DNA from: Hymenopellis radicata
Taxonomy: Eukaryota; Basidiomycota; Agaricomycetes; Agaricales; Physalacriaceae
Reading direction: 5' to 3'
Assembly: GCA_015501595.1 (NCBI GenBank)
Contig: JADNRX010000086.1
Span: 62,001 to 126,000 of the forward strand
Length of the DNA stretch: 64,000 nt
The notes below the pieces were generated by a model, which made no database searches, was not told the origin of the DNA, and saw nothing but the letters and a program-made list of their open reading frames with translations. The translations under genes and the position numbers were made by a program. Each line of letters starts with the position of its first letter. The first letter of the stretch is position 1. Shown piece after piece: positions 36,110-49,009 of this stretch.

Positions 36110-37440
36110 ATTGCTTCCCGCCGTCATCATCCCTTTCTTGTACGAACTCTCTCAGTCGCTGTCAACGACGACGTACGCCCTTCAGGCTGTCTGCCGCTGC
36201 AAGGCCGACGGACTCATCCACATCGATGCTGGCGACGACGTACGCGTCGGCGCGTCGCACTGCCATTGGCCCCGTGTTTGCGCACCGTCTGCTCATCAAG
36301 CGCCAGGATACGAAAGATGTATGCGCCTCCGGTAATTGTCTTTGGTTACATTTTGAACTCATTAGCAACAGATTGGCAGTCGGGGGATATCTGGGCCATG
36401 GCGTTCAACGACTCGGGGCGTGCTGACCCACGAAAGTCGCTCAAGATGCGCATCATTCGCTCCTTGGCACTGTACAGACCTAACAAGACGCGTAGGATAA
36501 TGCAAGCAGAGGCTGCTACGTGCTCAAGACCACCTTGTACCGGGAGCTAGAAATTCTGGACAACGGATGGCTGCCAGCCCAGCTTGGAAGTTCTAGTGTT
36601 AGGGGAATTAGGTGCAGGAAAATTACCTGAGCAAATTAGCACGGTAATTCTCATGTAATTTACAGGCAAGCAGAAATCCCCACTGTGTAAATTAGAGTAA
36701 ATCAGACCGTGCGCAGATGGCCTATTTGCTCTGGTACAGGCAGCATTGTCTGCTCGTTTTGGTGTTGCAGTCAAGTTCCGGTACCTAGCAAGGCGTCTCG
36801 ATACAGTTTTGAGGACATCTGCTGCAGGAAACGCACCCAACGCTGCACATTCGCGGAGTTGATGAAACATTACTGACCCCGGATGGCGGGGACACCAACA
36901 CTGATAAGTATTCACACCTTCCCTGAACTGGTACCTGCAAGAGAGGCCGACATCCATGATCAGCACCAAGAAGACGTTCACAGCTCAAGGACGTAGGCGG
37001 CCGTGATATCGCTGGCGCGAGCCATCCAAGTTCCAATAATACTCGCCCTTGGTCGTTTACGAGTGCTCAAACGTTTCTGGCTGGCTGTCGACGCATGGTG
37101 GTTACCTTCCAGGAAGCGGCGCACCGGGATACCAGTCCTTATTTTGAAGACTCACTAGCATCCTGCGTCTGGTTCGCGTTAAACATTCGCTCTGAGGTTT
37201 CATGACCGGTTCTCCTCAGGCTGGTTATATAGCCGAGGAGGCCTATGTAAACCTTCCAGGAAGTGAACTAAGACTACCACGACCGTTTGCCAATACGTTC
37301 TATGGAAATGGTGGATTCTTCCTCTTCTAGTGGTAGATCTAGAGAGACCATACGGAGACTGAACGTGACTCCCGCTGTTAATCGCTACACGATGTAGGTA
37401 TTGGCTTCTCCATTCAAACTGCTTGTGGCACCTTTTAAGT
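36110..37440. repeat. Inverted block A+B, right copy, degenerate coding
   Basis: Matches 26,535-27,750 in reverse order. Protein-like pieces include MLATTYASARRTAIGPVF (36,223 onward) and, after a CTAAC...GCGTAG acceptor, DNASRGCYVLKTTLYRELEI, ending at TGA near 36,630. The donor that is GTGCGT in the left copy is ATGCGC here, so splicing looks broken. A decayed gene of unknown family. Confidence 0.45.
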
Positions 37441-37747
37441 TGTGACGTAGCGGTCGGAAGATAAGGACTCGTTTCAAAGGTCAAATTCGACTTACAATAC
37501 TCTCTGATATAACTAGGTTTATGTATCATGTAGCTGATGATGAGGATTCGAACTCTCAAACACTTCCAGCCGGAGTCGAAGCTTGCTTCAGAGCCTTCTT
37601 AGCATCAAAGTTGCACCAGTCCGTGCTGCCATCGTCCCATGCGGGGTAGTAGTCTAATAACGTAGTGCCTGCGTCGAGCTCTACGAATTTCGCAGTGTGG
37701 CCCGTGCCGGGATTTTGGTCTATGAAATGTTTCTCGACCCCGTCAGT

Positions 37748-39293
37748 TCAATGTTCAATGAAATAGCTCAACAAATACTGACCAAAGATATTCAAATTAA
37801 CGCTCAACAAGCCTTTATTGCAAATTCGAAGCTTGTCCAACTCGGGCGTCTCGGTCTGAAAGGCTCCAACGAGTCGGACTTCTCCTGGGGTCGATTGCCC
37901 CCCCGTTAATTCTGACAATGCTGCAAACCCGCTGAACAGGGTGACTGACCTAGACAATGTCTCATCCTCGAAAAAAAACTTGGAATCCGACTCCCAGACG
38001 GACACCGCGTGAAGCACCAGACATCGAAGATTGCAGGTGGCATGCCGATTGTCGTTGATGATAGTCAGAAATGAGCGAATGAATCGGTTTGCCATAGCAT
38101 TGCCAGCGACTCTGGCATAGAGCCCTAACTCCTGAAGGTTTGGTACCGAGACGAGTAGTTTCTGTAGCGCACTGGCATCCATTTCTCTGATGTTCTGTAG
38201 GCTTACACATGTCAAAGTGCTCGCACAGTATGAGCGCTCAATGAGAGAAATCGCGGCTTCGATACATTCTGGAGAAGGTTCGCAAAGAAAGAGTTGTGCC
38301 AATGACGGAAACGTGGCAGCTCGGAGGGTTGGGAGGTTGTCTAAGTTGCAATTCTCCAACCTCAGCCTCTGAACCGATTGAAGAGCATGTGGAACAATAT
38401 TATCCGGATCCGCGGGCTCCTCGTTCTCTAGTCCCAGCAATTTCACTGTGATGGCAAGACTCTTCAGACCTGTTGAGCCCGAGTCCTGTGCGATGGAATT
38501 GAGAAGTGCAGGCCAATAGTCCACTCCGTCGAGGTGCACGCTGAACTCCAGCAATTTGTTCCAGGGAAACACAAACTCACAGGGACGGCAGTAATAAGTC
38601 ACCTGTGTCAGCCTGGGTGCGGAAAGAAAAACATCCCAACTTGAAGGAGGCGCCCAAACACCATCTTCATCCTCATCTTCACTGTAGTGGACATCATGAT
38701 CTCCATCTATATCTCCCCAGAGCAAGAGATTCTCCAACAAGCCAAGTTTCTCTCTTAACTGCTTAAGCAAATCGATGCGGTACCGACCCTCTAGTCGTAT
38801 CTGTGCCCTTCTCCACTGATTGGAGTAGGAGAATAGTTTGTTGCAAAGAGCGTACTCAGCCTCGCTGTCAACCATTCCAGAGCAATACACGTCCATAGGG
38901 ATGTCTTTCGCATATTGCAAGACACGCTCCAAGTACTGCAATGACAGCGAGTCGGCGCTTCCATCTGTATCCGTTGGACATAGCGTGATTGTTGCCCAAA
39001 GTGCGCGCGTCTTCCGAGCTACATTTCTCCAACGACGGCAAACGTGCGTAAGGATGATGGGGAGTGGATACACAAACGACGAATGATGGAAGCAATTTGA
39101 GGTGATACAAATGCCCGCGGGGAAGTGGTCCCATGCTGCTACGAATATGGCCTGCAGAAGTTCCGGAGGCAAGCGAAGCTCGATCGAGTCGACGGACGAA
39201 GTGGACACAGAAACATTGGCGGTACTAAGTAGATCGACTTGAGACCTGCTGAGAGAGTCAGTGCAAGGTCAACAATTATTCTGAGCCTCACAT
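37748..39293 (-). CDS. F-box protein D', intact
   Basis: The start codon is split: AT at 39,292-39,293, intron 39,246-39,291 (GTGAGG...CAGCAG), then exon 2 from 39,245 to the stop at 37,748; 499 aa (MSQVDLLSTANVSVST...). The F-box is LRLPPELLQAIFVAAW with THVCRRWRNVARKTRALW. An acidic patch (YSEDEDEDG) lies near residue 230, and leucine-rich repeats such as SVQRLRLENCNLDNLPTL follow. It is the undamaged partner of gene D (30,736-32,679), with the same promoter and the same split ATG. Predicted SCF substrate adaptor; target unknown. Confidence 0.85.
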
Positions 39294-39365
39294 TGTGTTT
39301 GTGTTTGAAGAGGATTTAGGATCGGATGAGAGGTATGAAGGTGAGTGAGTGGCATTCTTCGCTCG

Positions 39366-39373
39366 CTTTTATA
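39366..39373 (-). promoter_or_regulatory. TATA box of F-box gene D'
   Basis: TATAAAAG on the minus strand, conserved with the promoter of gene D, 73 nt upstream of the split start codon. Confidence 0.7.
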
Positions 39374-39929
39374 CCTTTCGGGGGGCCTCAGAAGAACAAG
39401 GCCGACGAAGGCTGTTGAAACAGCAACACAGCCCAGGGATCATAGAAGCATCGTTCACAAGGGAGCCGCGTGCATTTACATGTGCTGATTCGGAAGGGAA
39501 ACCTCATGCCGAGCACGAGGCTGCTGATGCGTTCTAGTAACAACTTGAAGAAAATATTCCCCCAGATTCAAGTCACCAGCGAGCGGCGAGAAAATAGTGT
39601 CATTGTTCAGGGTATCGAGGCATTTCATTTGAGAAATGGCTTGAATAAGAGCCAAGGTATGTGATGTATTCCTTACCGGTAATGGTCACGGAAATGGAGC
39701 GCCACATTTGTACTCTCCGACAGTTTCGTCCCGCATGACGATCTCATCGTTTATCTCTCGCAACCAATGGCGAGTCTCCGGCCGTCGCTCTCCTCTAGCA
39801 GATGCGGCCGTTGGTAAGCCCAGCGCGCGCCTGTTCTAACCCCCCTTTCTCCGACCAATAAGCCAACTCCCATTTATGATGACCGAGCGATAAAACGTCC
39901 GCACCTTGCGATACGTTTAGCATGATTGT

Positions 39930-40960
39930 ACGCCAATGGGCGGTCAACGTCGTCCGCTGCCGCTAGTCCTCGGCAGTCCTTGGTCATCGACCTCCGAATT
40001 CAAACGTTCCGCGAGTCGGTGCGCGCTCAACAATCGATAAAGGCGTCCGTAGAGTTGTGCCGTCACCTTACAGCTCGCTGGCATTGACAAATTCTAATCC
40101 ACATGATGGCAGGAAAGCAAGAAAAGTGGCGAACCCTAACCCTAGTACTGATCGGCCCCAAGGCAGATTGATGCCCTCATCTATTCTTCTTGCCAAGTGT
40201 CAGTAGATCATTAACAGCTTCAAGGACGAAGGTCGAGAATTGATTGATTGCCACAGACATGCAAAAGCGGCGGTGTTATGAAAATGGGGTAAAATGGCGC
40301 GTCGCGTGGTGCGCGAAGGTTCTGATGCGCCGCAAGTGTTCTCGCGTGCTTCGCGAGAGCGTAGGGTTCGATCGCCGTACAGAACTGTCTGTAGCGAACT
40401 GGAAATGAAATGATGAGTGGCGCGAAGTCTGTGTTGCGCGCGAGAGGAAAGGAGAGAAGCAAAGAGTTAAGATAAAAGCAAGTAAAATTCGTATCCGTAG
40501 GTTGTCAACATGGTAGTAGTGGTAAGATAAAACTATGCTAATCGACGGTATATATAGTGTCTGGCGAGGCTGTGTTGTGGAAAGCTGTGGAATGAACGAG
40601 TCCGTTCGCGGATTCGCGCAGTAAACTGGAAGCCCCAGGTAGCCGATACCTGTCCGCTTCCGAGAGGCTGGAAAGTAGTATGGATCCATAACAGGCGGCG
40701 GCTGAGTTGTGGTATCGTCTAGGGTCTAAATACGGTGCGTACTTGTTAAACTCGGCTGAGGCTTCTGAAAGTATGATAATGTAGAACTGGTGCATAAGCA
40801 AGTAATGCCTTATGATCTAAACACGCGAATCTAATGACTGAGGCAACGTGCGGCGTACAAGCGAGAAGGATTCTCGAACTGATTGCTCAGGACCAACGCA
40901 AAGAACCCACGAGTCGAATCCAGTGTAAGTTTCTGCCAGTATGCGTTAACCAGATGATAC
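39930..40960. other. Intergenic region without a supported gene
   Basis: About 1 kb between D' and F5. No motif-bearing frame. A short CCCTAACCCTAG stretch near 40,133 is noted and rejected as a telomeric trace. Confidence 0.5.
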
Positions 40961-40971
40961 GATCATAATAA

Positions 40972-42590
40972 CTAAAAATAAAAATACGCACGTTTTACTT
41001 TCAACGTTAGTTCAATCACATTCGTCCTGTACTCGAGTATCTTCTGAAGTGTCTTCTCAGATGCTGCAGTAAACTCCAGTTCAATGAATTCCGAGCGTCC
41101 TATGCTAGAGAATAACTTTACAGCGGTACCACGTCTATCACGGTGGGCTTGAAATGGTGGTGGCGCATACGATTCAACGAGAGTGGCCACCGAATCAAGG
41201 GTGTCCAGTTCCAACGGGGGCAATGGGCCAGGTATGCCAGAGCACACGTCTTCGTCTCGGACGACCAACTCAATGGATAGAGAGCGTAAGTATCGCATTA
41301 CGTCGGCACAGCTCTTGAAGAAGTCCAGCATAAGTCGAGCTACCCGGTTTATCCGTCTCGGTTCTCGTTGAGCGACGATTATTGATAGATGTTCCATATT
41401 CGGGGAGAGCATCAGGATGTGGCGAAGCGGCTCTAATTCGTGCGGCATAGGTCGAAGGCAATCGATTGATAACGATGTCAATGAACAGCGAGAAGATGCA
41501 ACGAGGGAGGAGGCAACAGGTAAAAGCGTATAAGTAGTTCGCCCAAAAGTGTGCTGGATGAGAGAGAGATTGGTCAAGGAGGGGCATATCATTCGGGAGA
41601 CAGATTTGGCATCCGCCATCGTCAAAGTGTGAAGAGACGGGAGGACTTTGTGATGATTAACAAAATCGACTGACTCGACGAACGGGAACGTAAGATGACG
41701 CGGAGCCTTAAGGAATAGGGATTGGAGTTGGGGGGTTCTGCGTTCGAGAGACCGCATGACGTACTGAAAGTGCACATCATGACCAAATGTGCCGGAAAAA
41801 TGCACTATCTGTGTCCAAGGGAATCTGAACGCCCATATAGTATAGTCGCATATGACGTCTATGAGCAACGGTGCACGGCGGAACACCCTGGACAAGTCCT
41901 CGCTGTCCTCAGTGGGCTGTTGCAATACGAGATGAAGGTCCAAACTCTCCAATAAGGCGAGTCGCCCTTCGAGCGCCAGTATGGGTTTCATCGTTGTCGC
42001 GCCGGTCAAACACAAGCGAGCATGCTTCCACTGATTAGAGGTTTGGAAAAGATGACAGAGCGTTGCGTGGTGATCATCGTCCAAGACGCCCTCGCAGTGA
42101 ACGCTCATTGGCGCCTTCCTCGCGTACTTCAGAACGCGCGTAAGTCGTCGCAGTGAGAGATAGGAAGTATCTGGGAAATCCTCGACCGGAAGCGATAGTG
42201 ATAGTCCTACTCTCTCCCATAATGTCCTAGTTACGCTTGCTATCGCTCTCCAGCGGGAAGAGACATGGAGAAGAGTAATAGCAAGAGGCTCCTCCCGGAG
42301 AAGAGGGCTACTGGGGTGATAGGAGGGACGCGACTTGAGGGGATCGGTGCAGACCCATATGTATCCGTCACCACAGGCTTCTGTGAATATGGCCTGTAGA
42401 ATTTCGGTTGGGAAGTCGTCGATGGTGCATGTATGGGACGTAGAGTCCGGTGAATCGGTTGGGGCTGACGTAGAGAAATCTGGGAGCGCTGCCTAATTAG
42501 ATGCGTATATGGACAAGAACCATGTTAGCTACCTATTCCGGTCGACACAGCGTTGCGCTGAGTGGGCGGTTCAGTCGTGTTGATGGTCAT
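40972..42590 (-). CDS. F-box protein F5
   Basis: The main exon runs in one frame from about 42,485 to 40,972: the F-box (IDDFPTEILQAIFTEACGD), LLHVSSRWRAIASVTRTLW, then leucine-rich sequence (LALLESLDLHLVLQQ, CSLTSLSIDCLRP). It is a diverged paralogue of C and C', sharing motifs such as FRFPWTQIVHF. An upstream exon beginning with ATG 42,590 (MTINTTEPPTQ) joined by GTAGCT...ATTAG would be the expected position by analogy with C', but the phase is off by one, so the 5' end is uncertain. The C-terminus may also continue through a GTGCGT donor at the end of the frame. Confidence 0.72.
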
Positions 42591-42967
42591 GGTGGTAGGA
42601 GGCGAACCTGCCGTGCCGTGCCGTGCCTACGGCACTTCACCTCACCTTTCAGCAGGCAACTGAGGTGACAATAGTCCTAACTACAACAAGAGACGGTCTA
42701 ACAATGAAAGGGAACAATAAGTATACTGGAATGGGAATAAGAGTAAGTATAAGATGAGATCGTCTGAGAGTAACACTGAGCAATGGTCTTGCGCCAAGTG
42801 ATCTTAGACCAAGTTAATCCTCTACTTGTACATAGCTTGATATGCGCGCGAAATTTGCGCGCAATGAATGTATTTCTAGTGATGGCTACCGCTGACAAGG
42901 TGCCGCATACAGCCCCGAACGTTCGGAACCATCAAATTCTGTTCTTCCTTGAATCAAAAGGTACCGC

Positions 42968-44689
42968 CTAAAAGACGCAGAAACACGTACGACTAAATTT
43001 CAACAACACGGTGAGAGAGCCCTTCTCGCAATTCTCTAGTTCCCTAAACGTGGTCGGGTCCATCACCGAGTCCAGCTCAAAGTTTGGTGGGTACGATACT
43101 ATTCCCGTGACTCCCCGTGAAGAGCGCGTCAAGTCCTGAATCGATGGCGCTGGCAGATACGCCGCGAATAAAGACTTCAACACATCGAGCGTCTCGTCCT
43201 CGATACGAGGCAACGCTCCCGGCAGAGCCCCTGGTCATGAACGAAGGAAGTCGGTGTATTCCTAGCGACAGTCTCGATCATCAGAAATCGCAGTTTCTTC
43301 AACTCGTTATGGAACCCCTTCATGAATTCCAGCATAAGCCGAAGAACGCGGTTGATGCGCCTAGACTCTCTTCTGTCAACAACTATCGACAGGGTTTCCA
43401 GCTCCGGTGAAAGCATCAGGACACGGCGAAAATAAATCAACGCCGGCTCCATTGGACGCAACCGGTGCATAGAGAAAGAGGACAAGGAACAGCAGGAACG
43501 CTCGAGCATGGATACTGCTTGTTCCAGAGGGGTATAGTTGTACTCGGGATGGGGATAGATTGCAAGATAGGTCAAGGAAGGGCACGAAAAGAGGCTCGGC
43601 GTGTGCTTGTCGTTAAGAACTAGGCTGCGAACCGATGGCAGAATTCCACTGAGAGTCATATCCACCTCAGCCTCGGATGGCAGGGGAGGCCAGGAAGCGT
43701 TAGCATCGATAAACAGCACCTCGAGTTTCCGCGCACTCCGTTCCAGGGATCGCCTAAGATACTGCAGATGAGGACTGCGATATACTTTCGCGGTAAACGC
43801 AACGAGCTGCGCCCAAGGGAACTGCAGCTCCCAATGGCCGTAGGTGCATTGAATATCCGTGAGACGCGGCGCTACGCGAAACGCCTCGCAGATCGTTTCC
43901 TCTGCCGCCAGCGGCCACAAAGTCCCAAGGTATAAATCTAGAACTTGCAATAACGCGAGCTCGCCTTTGAGCGCATCGACCAGGTGTACAGTTGGAAGAC
44001 CATTCAGATGCAAATGTGCAATCTCCCATTGGTTGGAAGTACGGAAAAGACGAGCGCATAGGGACACTGTGTATGCGTTCCCCATCCATCCTTGGCATAT
44101 GACGTGCATCACCGCGCCGCGCGCGTATCCCAAGACGCAATCCAGCCGACGCCATGCTGGACACGACGTATCTTGTGGATCGGGAAATGGTCCTACGCGC
44201 GACAGAGTAAGGGCTACTGCGCCCCAGATACTGCTGGTCGCACATCCTACAGCGCGCCAACGCGACGAGACGCGGAGGAGGGTCACCTGAAAGGGCAGGT
44301 CACCCGGGACATTGAAAGGCAGTGGATCTTCTCCTAGATCGTCAACGGGTATGTGGGAGAAGGGCGAGGACTCGGAATTAATCCAGATGTAGTCATTGGC
44401 GCAGGCTTCCGTGAATATGGTTTGAAGAATTTCGAATGGGAGGTCGTCGATGGTACACGGTGAAGTATCAGTCCCCGTTTTGGCCGTAGCTTCGCCCTCG
44501 ACAGTCTGTAATGCGCAGGAATCGAAGAGAGGGGAAGTACTGGCCTCTGTATGCAGGTTTGTTTCCTTGTCTTGCCAGAAAGTTAGTTTAGATTTTCAGT
44601 ATAATGATATACGACGACTTACCACCCGTATCCGAGTCTGCGTACTGCGCTTCGACGCGGCAATTCGCCATCTGGAGTTTGGAGGTCAT
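42968..44689 (-). CDS. F-box protein C' (mirror copy of C), late frame change
   Basis: Exon 1 is 44,623-44,689 (MTSKLQMANCRVEAQ...); an intron 44,571-44,622 removes an in-frame TGA; exon 2 starts at 44,570. The F-box is IDDLPFEILQTIFTEACAND and LLRVSSRWRAVGCATSSIW; a long leucine-rich region follows without interruption, unlike copy C. Near 43,225, at a short G/C run, the frame ends shortly afterwards (stop at 43,177), while the next frame (PRIEDETLDVLKSLFAAYLP) is conserved with C by mostly third-position changes and continues to 42,968. So the natural protein probably includes both parts, with a single-base slip. Predicted SCF adaptor. Confidence 0.78.
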
Positions 44690-44996
44690 GGTGCAAAGCA
44701 AACATGAATATTGCCGTCGGCATTTTAATGCCATTTACACTGCACGTGTAATCTTGCACACACTAAGCGAGAAGGCGAGAGACGAATAATCGGTATTGTT
44801 TGTGGTGAATCCTGTTGAAGGATGTACGGAGACCTAGACACGGATGCGACAATGAAAGAATCGATATGATAACAGGCAAATACAGAGCGAGTATCTACGA
44901 GCCATGGGAATACGACCGGGAATACCCGAAAGGTAAGAGCAGAATATGTACTTAAGAGCAACTGAGAATACGACTACCATCAAGTAGAACGAAAAG

Positions 44997-46880
44997 TTAA
45001 GCGTGCTCGACATGTTCAACACTGACATCATCAGGATCCTCCTTCCCACCCACCCTCTGCTTGAGTTCATTCCCCAAACTCTCATACCTCTCCGGGCGCG
45101 CCGTCTGTACCGCCTCCTTGTTTCTAAACACCAAAACCATACCCGGATTCTCCCTGTACAGCCGATCCACATCCTCTAGATGTCTATTCGAAGTCTCGGG
45201 GTATAGCAAGTAGATCAACTGTCAACACATCCGTCAGTTCCTTATCGCACACAAGATAACCGCCCAAACGTACCGGAACCATCACGGCATTAAACGCCAT
45301 CCAAAGCAAGTAAAACTTCCATCCCAGATTCTCGATGCCCGGCGGCGTAGCCTGCACAATCGCATAGTTCACTATCCAATTGCTCCCCGTCGCCAATGCA
45401 GCCCCCATCGTGCGCATGCTCAACGAGTTGATCTCCACCGGGTACAACCACGGGACGCCCTGCCAGCAAACCCCGAAAAACACGTAGTACAAGAAGAAGA
45501 AAGCCGTCGCAGCAGCGCCGTAGTTGTCCCCGCCCTGCGATAGGAACGCGGATATGAACAAGTAGCAGAACGCCTGGCCCGCAGCGCCGTACATCATAAG
45601 CTTGCGACGCCCGGCGCGCTCGATGAGATACAACCCAATAAATGAGAACACCAGATACGACACGGAGTTGCATCCGGCGAGAAGGCGGGAGAGGTTGTTC
45701 GAAAGGCCGACGGAATTTTGGAGGACCAATGGGAGACTAGTGCGCTTGTCAGGAAAACGCTGGTCAAGTAAAGGAAAAGACCACGTACTAGTAACTCGTA
45801 ACATTGATGCCGCCGAGCTGCTGCATCCACTGGGTACCAGCGCCGAGGAGTAATCGCTTCACCATACCCGTGTTGCCCGTCCTTCCTCTCAGGATATCTT
45901 TCAACGGCGTACGCTGCTCCCTCTCAATCCGAACTGCCTCCAAAATCTCCTCTCTCTCTGCGAGAACGTATTTGTCGTCGATAGACGTGCCCTCTAATGC
46001 CGCGAGGACAGCAATACCTTCCTTGTCATACCCGTGGGCTAATAGCCAACGCGGAGATTCGGGAAGCCATGGTACGGTGGCGAACAGGACGACGGAGAAG
46101 ACGAGCTGGAACGCGATAGGAAAACGCCAGCTGATGCTCCCTGAGAGGAATGAAAAGCCGTATGTCATCCAGTTACTGAGGGAGAAGCCGGCGATGTTCA
46201 TGCTGAGAGTACGTTAGAGGTCATCGAACGATGAACAAAAGGAAGACATACATCATGCTTAAGATAATAAGCTTCCCCTTCATACTCGCCTTCGTCGTCT
46301 CGCTCTGCCAGACTGGTGATGTTGACGTGTTGATGCTAATCGTGGCTTGATATTAACGGAGGGTAGAGATAGTCAGTGAACATTACGAACCCGTTACCCA
46401 CGCCAGTGACAAGCCTTGCCACGATCATCATTGGAACGTTGGCAGCTGCTGCCTGAAGAATAGCGCCAATCGACATGATAATGACCCCGATGATCAACGA
46501 TTTCTTGCGTCCAAAGTACTCTCCAAAAGCAAAGGTGGCCATGGCGCCAGCGAAGCTAAAAAGTGAAGCAATATGTTAGGCTAATCGATAATGACGGCGC
46601 GAAGAAAGAGAACGTACCATCCAATGTCATACAGCGAAACGATAGTCCCCTGCAGATCGGCATTGGGATAGTTCATCTGTCGTAAGAAGTCGTCTGTCAC
46701 GATGATGCCGCCAAACACGCCTTGGTCGTATCCTGCAGAATTATCATAAGCACTGCTGTGTCTCCAGCACGGAAAGCACCTACCGAACAGCGTCATGGCG
46801 GTAATACACGCAACCGACACCCAAGCACTGAGCTTGGAACCTGTCATACCCAAATAGGGCTTCTTCGTTGTGCTCGCCAT
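44997..46880 (-). CDS. MFS sugar transporter
   Basis: Seven exons: 46,784-46,880, 46,618-46,732, 46,391-46,555, 46,252-46,335, 45,789-46,202, 45,274-45,736, 44,997-45,218; 519 aa. Twelve-TM sugar porter hallmarks: GYDQGVFGGIIV in TM1, the loop GEYFGRKKS, PESPRWLLAHG after TM6, QQLGGINVTSYY in TM7, ERAGRRKLM, and PETSNRHLEDVD at the C-terminus. Intron 5 is placed to give SYYLPLVLQNSVGL, which restores the conserved frame. It imports hexoses or related sugars across the plasma membrane by proton symport. The gene appears intact and lies outside the palindromes. Confidence 0.92.
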
Positions 46881-46989
46881 AGTCGTGATGATGGTTGTGA
46901 GATGAGAGTACCGGTTCGGCAAAGAAGCTTCTTGCTCCGTGTGTGTGCGTTTTATAGCAGAAAGCGAAAAGCTTAAATTTTGACGTCAA

Positions 46990-49000
46990 CCGTCATCTGA
47001 CCCATGTTCGATTCACGCGTCTAGTGAAATTTCAATATTCCCCCATGGCACACGCCTCTATGAGATCATGTGGGGTCGAGCGTATTCTGTTTATGCCACC
47101 CTGACGCCACCAGACGTGGATTTTCGGGGTTTGTAGCCTTCTTCATTTGTAGCGTACGGTCCTGAAATGACGGAGACGCGTATATGCAGTGCTGGAAAAC
47201 CAGTAGCATTTCTGTCAGCAAATTATGAGAGGTGACTAATGATTAGAGGCGCACCGAACATAAATTATAAAATGCAGAAGGCTACACGGAGAAGCTGCAT
47301 TCTCGAGAATTGATTGGAGCATCAGGAACATCGGAGGACGCAGCAACAGCTGGCGCGCTGACCCTGGCATGAAGCGGCGCCGCCAGACGTCCCACGACGG
47401 ACCGCCGGTCATAAGATGAGACTTATCTATCTATCTATCCATTCTTGCAAGCCTAGGTCGCATTGGTAACCAAGGAATGTGAATAGACAAAAGCGCACAT
47501 ACCACATGACTGAAAGATGATTCCGGGCGGGTCCATCTGGGTCCATTCGATGCGTGGAAGGAAGTATAGGACCAATCCCGATCCCAAGACACAGGGAATG
47601 TATCCCAATTTCCTCAAAGCTGACCGTTCAAGACCACCCCAACATTCGCCTCAAAGCATATGCTCTCGCTCGACATTCATCGAACGCTATTTTGAAGATG
47701 GTAGGTAGGTATGTAGGTAGAAAACCGTCATGGGTCATTGAGGAACGACAATGTTGTCAGGTGAGAGCTACCCTCAAGGGTCTGCTCTACGACGATTTCA
47801 AGGGTTGCTGCCTCAAAAGTCCGAAGTCGTAAGAGCTTGTTCGCGTATACTATGTCCCTCAGTAACATCTGACGCGGTTTGAGGGCATACGAGTTGGACA
47901 GTGGGAAAGCCGGGACGCGACGGTGCGACCTGCAAGAAACGAATGAATGATCGCGTAGTGCGACACGCGTGGTACCGAGCGTGATAAGTCTATCCTGACA
48001 TAGATCAGAAGCCAAGAGACCGCGAGAGATAGAAGAGCGTACGAATTACAAAGGCAGTTAATCACAGTACAACTTTAGTCTTTGATATTGCAAAGGTCAT
48101 TGAGATTGAACGTTCTACTCTCGAGAAGAATCAGACAAGGTCATGTACAGCGCGAATGGCACGTACCAAGCTCGACAAAAGCGTCTTCGCCTGGCATTTT
48201 ACTGGACTGGGGTCGCGTTACGGGGAACCTGCCCTGGATTAGATATCTCCTGACCTGGTCATGCGTTTTCAGTAGGATCAACGACGCTTTATCGCGAAAT
48301 GGTAGAGCCCAACGGAGGCGCTGTGGTCGCGTGAGCTAGTCCAGGCCTCAGGCGATGATGAGCTATGAGCTATGAGCTATGAGGGAGGTAATACACCCGA
48401 TTACCGAGTTCTTACGGCAACCAGGTCCCGCACACTGCCCCGCCGGATCAGGCAGCCACGGGCCACTGATGGTTAAAAGGGAGAATGCCTTTTATTTGCC
48501 GGCGGCAAATTGCATCAAACACGAACTCACACTACGACGATCAGCTTGGATTGTTGAAGAGTATTAAGCCCAGGCCTCACGCGTCGTTCACAAAACACGT
48601 ATAACAAACCTGGCTGACGAGACGGGACATCTCCAGCTTTATAATACTCTGCACCACTACCATCATCATACCGGTGCATACGGACATTGGACTGCCTGGT
48701 CTTCAGATCAGGATAAGTAATACATCTCGGGCTTCATGTACTTGTCCTGCATCATTCTAATGCTGTGCTTGCGAGCGACGTCCTTCAGCGAGCAGTAAGT
48801 AGCCGCACTCGCTCCTTCTTCGCTGCACCGCCACAAAGAGGCGAGTCCGACGACTGCGATCACGCGCGGATGTATTGGATGCTCTTCCTTCATACTAAGC
48901 CGGACGCGTTCCTCCATGTCAAAGAGCCCGGACACACAGACATGGTGCCGTTTAAAACGGGAACGCCTCTCCGAGTCGGGGCTTCCATATCCTCCCCACC
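46990..49000. other. Intergenic region without a supported gene
   Basis: About 2 kb. Contains only short simple repeats (ATCT near 47,427, TAGG near 47,700, three GAGCTAT-type units near 48,360). No gene is supported. Confidence 0.55.
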
Positions 49001-49009
49001 TGCAACACG

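Noticed and set aside
37535..37565. tRNA T-loop-like sequence (GAGTTCGAATCC on the minus strand)
   Set aside because: No matching acceptor stem, D-arm or anticodon arm could be folded around it.
40130..40145. Telomere-like CCCTAACCCTAG
   Set aside because: Only two repeat units, with no array; chance occurrence.
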